From MW101C3 sp943367595 (GTDB taxonomy: Bacteria; Cyanobacteriota; Cyanobacteriia; PCC-6307; Cyanobiaceae), in the NCBI GenBank assembly GCA_943367595.1, contig CALRJS020000012.1:29614-93613 (forward strand): a stretch of DNA of 64,000 bases, written 5' to 3'. Made by a program: the position numbers and the translations under genes. A model generated the notes under the pieces. That model was not told the origin of the DNA. It made no database searches and saw nothing but the letters and a program-made list of their open reading frames with translations. Each line of letters opens with the position of its first letter. Position 1 is the stretch's first letter. This document shows, piece by piece, positions 59,712 through 64,000 of this stretch.

Positions 59712-60595
59712 GCGGTCCTGCCACCGCATCACCCAGCGCCGACTGGGAACTCGACTACTACTCCAGGCCCGTGCTTGAGGCCGACGGCAAGAAACGCTGG
59801 GAGTTGTTGATCTGCAGCACCCCGGCATTCGGCAGCTCCCGCTCAGCGTTCCGCTGGGTCAAGGTCTGTCCGGCCACCAGCGTCAATTCGATCTGGCTGC
59901 AGGAGGCCCTGGCTGAAGCCCTCGCCGCCGCCGCCGCCGAGGGCCTGGCAGCCCCGCGCCGGCTGCGCTGCTGGCGTGCCTCGATGCGCACCATGGTGCA
60001 GCGGGCCGCCGACGCCATCGGTCTTGAAACGGTGCCGAGCCGGCGCTGCTACGCGCTGATCGAATGGCTGCAGGAACGGGAGCAGCAGGTCTACGCCAAG
60101 GAGGAGGGCTTCATGGCCGGTCCGCTGGCGCCGGCCCCGTTGCCGCCCCAGGCGCCGCCCATGCTGCTGCCGGAAGCGGTGCGCGGCGACAGTTGGAGCT
60201 GGGCCTCCCTCACCGTCGCCGACCTGCGCGAGGCCAGCGGCTGGGACATGGGCTTCGATGGGCTGGTGCCCCTGCCCGCCTCACTCAGCGACACGGCTGC
60301 CGTGCCTGGCATCCGGGTGTTCAGTGCCCGCCGCGCCCTGGCGATCGCCGGCTGGGTGGCCGGGCTTGAACCGGTGCGCCTGCGGCTCGATGCGGGCGCC
60401 CTGGTGCTGGAGGCGGGGCTGGAGAACAGCTGGCTGCTGGGCCGGCTCGACCCCGCCGAGGCGGACGCCGCCCAACGGGCCTTCATGGCCGCCCGGGACG
60501 AGGCCGGTGGGCTGCAGTTCCTCGCGATCCAGAGCGACGAGCGCTCGGAACGGTTTGAGGGCTTCTGGCTGCTGCGCGATCTTCCTGCCGGCTGA
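59708..60595 (+). CDS. Tab2/Atab2-family RNA-binding protein
   Basis: A 295-residue protein matching the Tab2 family, which in chloroplasts activates translation of photosystem I mRNA. Blocks include WELDYYSRPVLEADGKKRWE, CRRCYALIEWLQ-like PSRRCYALIEWLQ, GFMAGPLAP and FWLLRDLPAG. Overlap with the S1-type gene (ATGA) suggests both act on RNA or translation of photosynthetic messages. Confidence 0.88.
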   Translation: MSGPATASPSADWELDYYSRPVLEADGKKRWELLICSTPAFGSSRSAFRWVKVCPATSVNSIWLQEALAEALAAAAAEGLAAPRRLRCWRASMRTMVQRAADAIGLETVPSRRCYALIEWLQEREQQVYAKEEGFMAGPLAPAPLPPQAPPMLLPEAVRGDSWSWASLTVADLREASGWDMGFDGLVPLPASLSDTAAVPGIRVFSARRALAIAGWVAGLEPVRLRLDAGALVLEAGLENSWLLGRLDPAEADAAQRAFMAARDEAGGLQFLAIQSDERSERFEGFWLLRDLPAG

Positions 60596-60606
60596 GCGCC
60601 ACCGCC

Positions 60607-61416
60607 ATGGCCGAAGCCACCCCACCCCCCTTCGATCGTGCCGACCTGGGCTTCAACGCTCTCGATGGCTGGACCTGGGTGGGCACCTACGGGGGTTACT
60701 ACCTGCAAGCCGATCTGCTCGCCGGCTTCGAGCACGGCTTCTTCAGCCGCCAATGGCAGGGCCGTGGGCCCCACGAGCTGGCCGGCTCCATCAGCGCCGG
60801 AGTGAGCGTCCATCGCACCCGCCAGATTCACGGCGCAGCAGTGGTGCCTGCCGGGGCGGCCATTGCCGAGCCCTGGCCCGAAGCCGATGGGTTGGTGAGC
60901 GATGCCGCAGGCCAGAGCCTCTGGGTGTGCGGCGCCGATTGCACGCCGGTGCTGATCGCCGATCTGGGCAGCGGTCGGGTGGCGGCCTGCCATGCCGGCT
61001 GGCGGGGGGTGGCAGGGCGCATCGTGCCGGCGGCTATCGCACAGCTTGAAGCCGGCGGCAGCAGGCGCCACGACCTGCGGGTGGCCCTGGGCCCGGCCAT
61101 CAGTGGCCCCGCCTACCAGGTGCACCGCTCCGTCTCCCTGCAGGTGGCTGCAGCCCTCGCGCCCGCTCCCTCGCCCAGCGAGGCGGCCCTTGAGCAGCTG
61201 GCGCAAGCCGGTGCACGCCAGGCCGATGCCCGCCCCGACCACGACCGCCTCGACATCCGCCGCGCCACCACTGCCCAGTTGCGTGCGGCCGGACTGCATG
61301 ACGAGCAGATCAGTGTCTGCCCGCTCTGCACCAGCTCGGAGCCGCTGCTGTTTCACTCCTGGCGCCGGGACCAGGTGAAGGCGGTGCAGTGGAGCGGCAT
61401 CGTGTCCCAGGGGTGA
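60607..61416 (+). CDS. pgeF: Laccase-domain purine nucleoside phosphorylase / peptidoglycan editing factor (PgeF/YfiH)
   Basis: A 269-residue DUF152 protein. Zinc-site residues are in RQIHGAAVV, GADCTPVLI and ACHAGWRGVAG, and the C-terminus has SVCPLCTSSEPLLFHSWRRD. Relatives show nucleoside phosphorylase activity and peptidoglycan editing; which applies here is not known. It follows the Tab2-like gene with an 11-bp gap. Confidence 0.93.
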   Translation: MAEATPPPFDRADLGFNALDGWTWVGTYGGYYLQADLLAGFEHGFFSRQWQGRGPHELAGSISAGVSVHRTRQIHGAAVVPAGAAIAEPWPEADGLVSDAAGQSLWVCGADCTPVLIADLGSGRVAACHAGWRGVAGRIVPAAIAQLEAGGSRRHDLRVALGPAISGPAYQVHRSVSLQVAAALAPAPSPSEAALEQLAQAGARQADARPDHDRLDIRRATTAQLRAAGLHDEQISVCPLCTSSEPLLFHSWRRDQVKAVQWSGIVSQG

Positions 61417-61450
61417 GACCTGGCAGGCACGGGCACGTGGGCCACCAGGC

Positions 61451-63157
61451 CTACGGCCACAGCTCCAGCTGCAGCTGATCGGGGTCGGGCCGGGCAGGCG
61501 AACCACGCCGGCGGCGCGCCTGAGGCGCCGGGCGCGTGGGGCCCGGCCGCACCCCCGGACGAAACCAGCTCTCGAGTGCCGCCTGCGCCGGTGGGTCGAG
61601 TGCGGCGAGCTCCAGCGGTGGCGGGAACAGCTCGGCCCGCTCCTGCTGGGCCCAGGCCACCACCGAAGCAGGGAGGCGATCGGCCCCGAAGGGCACCGGT
61701 TGGCCCGGCATCGCCGCCATCTGTCGGGCGGGGTTCAAGGCCGGATCCGCCGCCTCGCGCCGTGCCGCCAGCTGGCGGATCCGCTCGCGACGGGCCTGCT
61801 CGTAGCTCAGGATCGGGGCCGGATAGGCGGCCATCGGCGGCGGACAGGCGAGCTGGTCATTGGTGAGCTCGGCGAGCTCGGGCAGCCAGCGGCGGATGAA
61901 CAGCCCCTGGGGATCGCAGCGCTGCACCGCCACCGCCCCCGGGTGATAGATGCGGGTCCAGGCCTGCGCCTCGCGCTGGGTGACACCAGCCTGCATCGCC
62001 CACTGGTAGTGATCGATCGGACAATCGCCATCGATCAGGTGGCGCATGAAGTGCAGGGCGCCGAAGCGCCAGTCGATGCCGCAGAGATTGGCCAGGAAGC
62101 TGGCATAGATGGCCCGGCTGCGGAAGTTCAACTCCTGCCAGCCGCCTGAACCGCGCAGACAACGGGCAGCGGCATCAACGATGGGAAAGCCGGTGCGCCC
62201 CTCCTTCCAGGCGGCATAAAGCTCCTCGTTGAACGGCCAGGGTTCCTGATCGAAGCAGCGCCAGAGGGAGCGCAGCTCCAGCTGAGGCAGGTAGCGGAAG
62301 CGTTGGGCCATCGATGTGCCCCAGCGCAGGCGGCTGATCAACTGGCGGGCGCTGCGCTGCCGGCGGCTGTCAGGGTGAGCGGCCAGGGGGGCGAGCCGGG
62401 CCACCACCTGGCGCGGGCTCAGCACCCCGAACTTGAGATGGGGACTGAGGCCACTGGTGACCCTGGCCGAGGGCACGCTCAGCTCCCAGTAGTAGGTCTG
62501 GGCGGCTGGACCCTCCAGGAAGGTGCGGAGCAGGGACTGGGCCGCCGCGCTGCCGGCCGGCGGCAGCGGTTTGCCATCGGGCTGCAGCCCCAGCGCCTCG
62601 AGGCTGGGAACGGGCAGATCCGCCAGCGGGTCGGTGGGATCGGTGGGCCGGTCGGGATCGGCGGGAGCCGGCACCACCAACTGGCGGGGAGCCGGCAGGG
62701 GCGCGCTGGCCACGCCCTGCTGCCAGAGCTGGCGGTAGCGGGGATAGGGCACCAAGCCGTCCACGGCTCCCACCGGCTCGACCCAGCGGATCGGTACAGC
62801 GGCGGCGGCCAGCAGGCGGTTGACCCGGGCGTCCCGCACACGCCCCACGATGCGCTCACTGTCGGTGTGGGCCACCACGCCAGTGGCGCCGGCTTCGCGC
62901 ACCAGCCGCAGCAGTTCAGCGGCCGGATCGCCGAAACGCACCAGCAAACGGCCGCCCCGTCGCCGCAGATCGTGGTCGAGGGCCTGCAGCGTGGCCAGCA
63001 GAAAAGCAACGCGGGCCACGCCGGTTTCAGGGTGAAACAGGAGCTGACGGTCCAGCACGAACAACGGCAGCACGGCGCCGAGGCGGCTGGCCTCCAGCAG
63101 CGGCTGGTGATCGCTGCAACGCAGATCACGGCGGAACCAGATGATCGTGCGGGTCAG
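61451..63157 (-). CDS. DNA photolyase (cryptochrome/photolyase family)
   Basis: A 568-residue FAD enzyme repairing UV pyrimidine dimers with light. The N-terminal domain starts TRTIIWFRRDLRCSDHQ; the FAD domain has TSGLSPHLKFGVLSP, RQLISRLRWGTSMAQRF, GRTGFPIVDAAARCL, DGDCPIDHYQWAMQAGV and ARQMAAMPG. No ATG, GTG or TTG exists near the homology start: a CTG at 63157 gives an N-terminus of normal length, while a TTG at 63262 would add an unusual 35 residues. It converges on pgeF. Confidence 0.93.
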   Translation of the reverse strand: MTRTIIWFRRDLRCSDHQPLLEASRLGAVLPLFVLDRQLLFHPETGVARVAFLLATLQALDHDLRRRGGRLLVRFGDPAAELLRLVREAGATGVVAHTDSERIVGRVRDARVNRLLAAAAVPIRWVEPVGAVDGLVPYPRYRQLWQQGVASAPLPAPRQLVVPAPADPDRPTDPTDPLADLPVPSLEALGLQPDGKPLPPAGSAAAQSLLRTFLEGPAAQTYYWELSVPSARVTSGLSPHLKFGVLSPRQVVARLAPLAAHPDSRRQRSARQLISRLRWGTSMAQRFRYLPQLELRSLWRCFDQEPWPFNEELYAAWKEGRTGFPIVDAAARCLRGSGGWQELNFRSRAIYASFLANLCGIDWRFGALHFMRHLIDGDCPIDHYQWAMQAGVTQREAQAWTRIYHPGAVAVQRCDPQGLFIRRWLPELAELTNDQLACPPPMAAYPAPILSYEQARRERIRQLAARREAADPALNPARQMAAMPGQPVPFGADRLPASVVAWAQQERAELFPPPLELAALDPPAQAALESWFRPGVRPGPTRPAPQARRRRGSPARPDPDQLQLELWP

Positions 63158-63349
63158 ATGCGACGGGCAAACGACAAGCCACAGCGTGGGGCATGGGAAC
63201 CACCAGCCGCGAAACCTTTCGTTGTTGCAGACGAGACCATCAAGACCAAATCCGCTAAGCAACGGGTCAACACCCGCAGCAAACTGGCGAAAACCCTTGC
63301 ATCATTCAAAAGCTTGTCAGACAATGAGCAGGTTCTGGGTTACAGGCCG

Positions 63350-63712
63350 ATGTTGAGTGGCGCCGAACTTCTCGCCAAAGTCAAGGAGATGGGGGATGCA
63401 AGCAAGTCCGACATCGTGCGGGCCTGCGGCTATGTCTCCACAAAGAAGAACGATAGCGAACGCCTGAATTTCACAGCCTTCTACGAGGCACTGCTCAATG
63501 CCAAGGGGGTGGACTTCGGAGCCAATCCAAAGGTGGGAAAAGGCGGTCGCAAACTGAGTTTCACTACCAAGGTTCAGTTCAACGGCAACCTGATGGTGGG
63601 CAAGGCCTACACCGCCCTGCTCGACCTCAAACCGGGGGATGATTTCGAGATCAAGCTGGGGCGCAAGCAGATCCGCCTCATCCCGCTGGGTTCCGACGAC
63701 GAAGACGAGTGA
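63350..63712 (+). CDS. cyAbrB-family transcriptional regulator
   Basis: A 120-residue cyanobacterial AbrB-like regulator. It shows MLSGAELLAKVKEMG, RACGYVSTKKND and YTALLDLKPGDDFEIKLGRK, the family C-terminal DNA-binding block. cyAbrB proteins in cyanobacteria control nitrogen and carbon genes. A Lys-rich open stretch precedes the ATG in the same frame but has no usual start codon near. The 3' end overlaps the truncated oxidoreductase gene. Confidence 0.9.
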   Translation: MLSGAELLAKVKEMGDASKSDIVRACGYVSTKKNDSERLNFTAFYEALLNAKGVDFGANPKVGKGGRKLSFTTKVQFNGNLMVGKAYTALLDLKPGDDFEIKLGRKQIRLIPLGSDDEDE

Positions 63713-63859
63713 GCGCAACGGCTTCGGCCACTTTGATGCCGTCGATCGCCGCAGAGAGGATCCCCCCGGCGTAACCAGCGCCTTCCCCGGCCGGGAAGAG
63801 CCCCGCGATGTTGAGGCTCTGGAAATCATCCAATCGGGGAATTCGAACCGGCGACCTGA
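63678..63859 (-). pseudogene. C-terminal remnant of FAD-dependent oxidoreductase (COG2509 type)
   Basis: In the minus strand the frame reads SPVRIPRLDDF, LNIAGLFPAGEGAGYAGGI and LSAAIDGIKVAEA to a TGA at 63678-63680. This is the characteristic end of NAD(P)/FAD-dependent dehydrogenases of the COG2509 type. The rest of the gene is replaced by transposase sequence at about 63860, so the gene is broken at least in this window. Its last codons overlap the end of cyAbrB. Confidence 0.75.
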
Positions 63860-64000
63860 TTAGGTAGCTAGCTCCGCACTCCTCAAGATGCGTTCCGGCC
63901 GAGCGTCGCAGCTGCAGATGGCATGAACCACTCGCTCAGTCATTGTTGCCAAGTTGAAGCGGCGGTTGAAGCGGTAATTGAAGGCACCCAGGTAGCGATC
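63860..64000 (-). mobile_element. IS1595-type transposase, C-terminal end (continues past window)
   Basis: The minus-strand frame from the window edge to a TAA at 63860 (46 residues) begins DRYLGAFNYRFNRRFNLATM. This matches the end of ISXO2-like/IS1595 transposases, whose last segment is a YL..F..RFNRR motif. No clear terminal inverted repeat could be found next to it, so the element may be complete with the end just inside the neighbouring gene, or a remnant. Confidence 0.72.

Noticed and set aside
63835..63862. A GGTTCGAATTC-like stretch resembling a tRNA T-arm near the window end
   Set aside because: The flanking bases do not pair as a T-stem, no acceptor or anticodon arm is found, and the bases are explained as codons of the oxidoreductase C-terminus.

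Overview
The window is chromosomal DNA of a high-GC picocyanobacterium of the alpha-carboxysome lineage (Cyanobium / Synechococcus subcluster 5.2 type). The evidence is a complete cso operon with Form IA RuBisCO, NDH-1 CO2-uptake genes, both protochlorophyllide reductases, psaM, the cyanobacterial alkane pathway (ado-aar), a cyAbrB regulator and scattered HIP1-type GCGATCGC palindromes (for example at 12610-12617). Genes are densely packed, often with 1-13 bp overlaps, and no gene-free stretch exceeds 300 bases. No tRNA, rRNA or CRISPR array was recognised.

Region 1 (1-15 kb): the 3' part of ileS, a MerR regulator converging on a large P-type cation ATPase, then an arsenic-resistance neighbourhood: acr3, arsR, a DUF4336 gene, a very large PAS/GGDEF/EAL protein and a GAPDH-arsJ pair. 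The same ATCAA-N6-TTGAT element lies in front of arsR and in front of GAPDH-arsJ, which suggests one ArsR controls both arsenite and arsenate detoxification.

Region 2 (15-26 kb): housekeeping and transport genes (YgiW-like protein, RidA, an iron-type ABC ATPase, glyoxalase II, HisG, an ABC exporter, an alpha/beta hydrolase, a GNAT). An htrA-type protease follows, translationally coupled to two glycosyltransferases of the families linked to arsenosugar synthesis; dnaA lies divergently next to it.

Region 3 (26.3-40.6 kb, all minus strand): a carbon-fixation supercluster read csoS1A-cbbL-cbbS-csoS2-csoSCA-csoS4A-csoS4B-csoS1E-ferritin-like-ndhF4-ndhD4-chpX-acRAF-cbbX. It joins inorganic-carbon uptake (NDH-1/ChpX), the carboxysome shell and enzymes, and RuBisCO assembly and activation. 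Strong intercistronic hairpins flank cbbS. CsoS1E carries a long disordered N-terminal extension.

Region 4 (40.8-50.4 kb): chlN-chlB-chlL (dark-operative protochlorophyllide reductase) diverges from the cso operon. Two unknown conserved-looking genes, the light-dependent por, a coiled-coil membrane protein, psaM, a CRR6-like NDH-1 assembly factor, a TauE/SafE permease and a lipoate-ligase-like protein follow.

Region 5 (50.4-64 kb): a site-2-protease-like protein, trpF, a secreted unknown, and the minus-strand run ado-aar-accA-SDR-folE (alkane and fatty-acid metabolism). A creatininase-family gene, an S1-type RNA-binding protein coupled to a Tab2-like protein, pgeF, a DNA photolyase and cyAbrB come next. 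The window ends in an IS1595-type transposase fragment abutting the truncated C-terminus of an FAD-dependent oxidoreductase gene.
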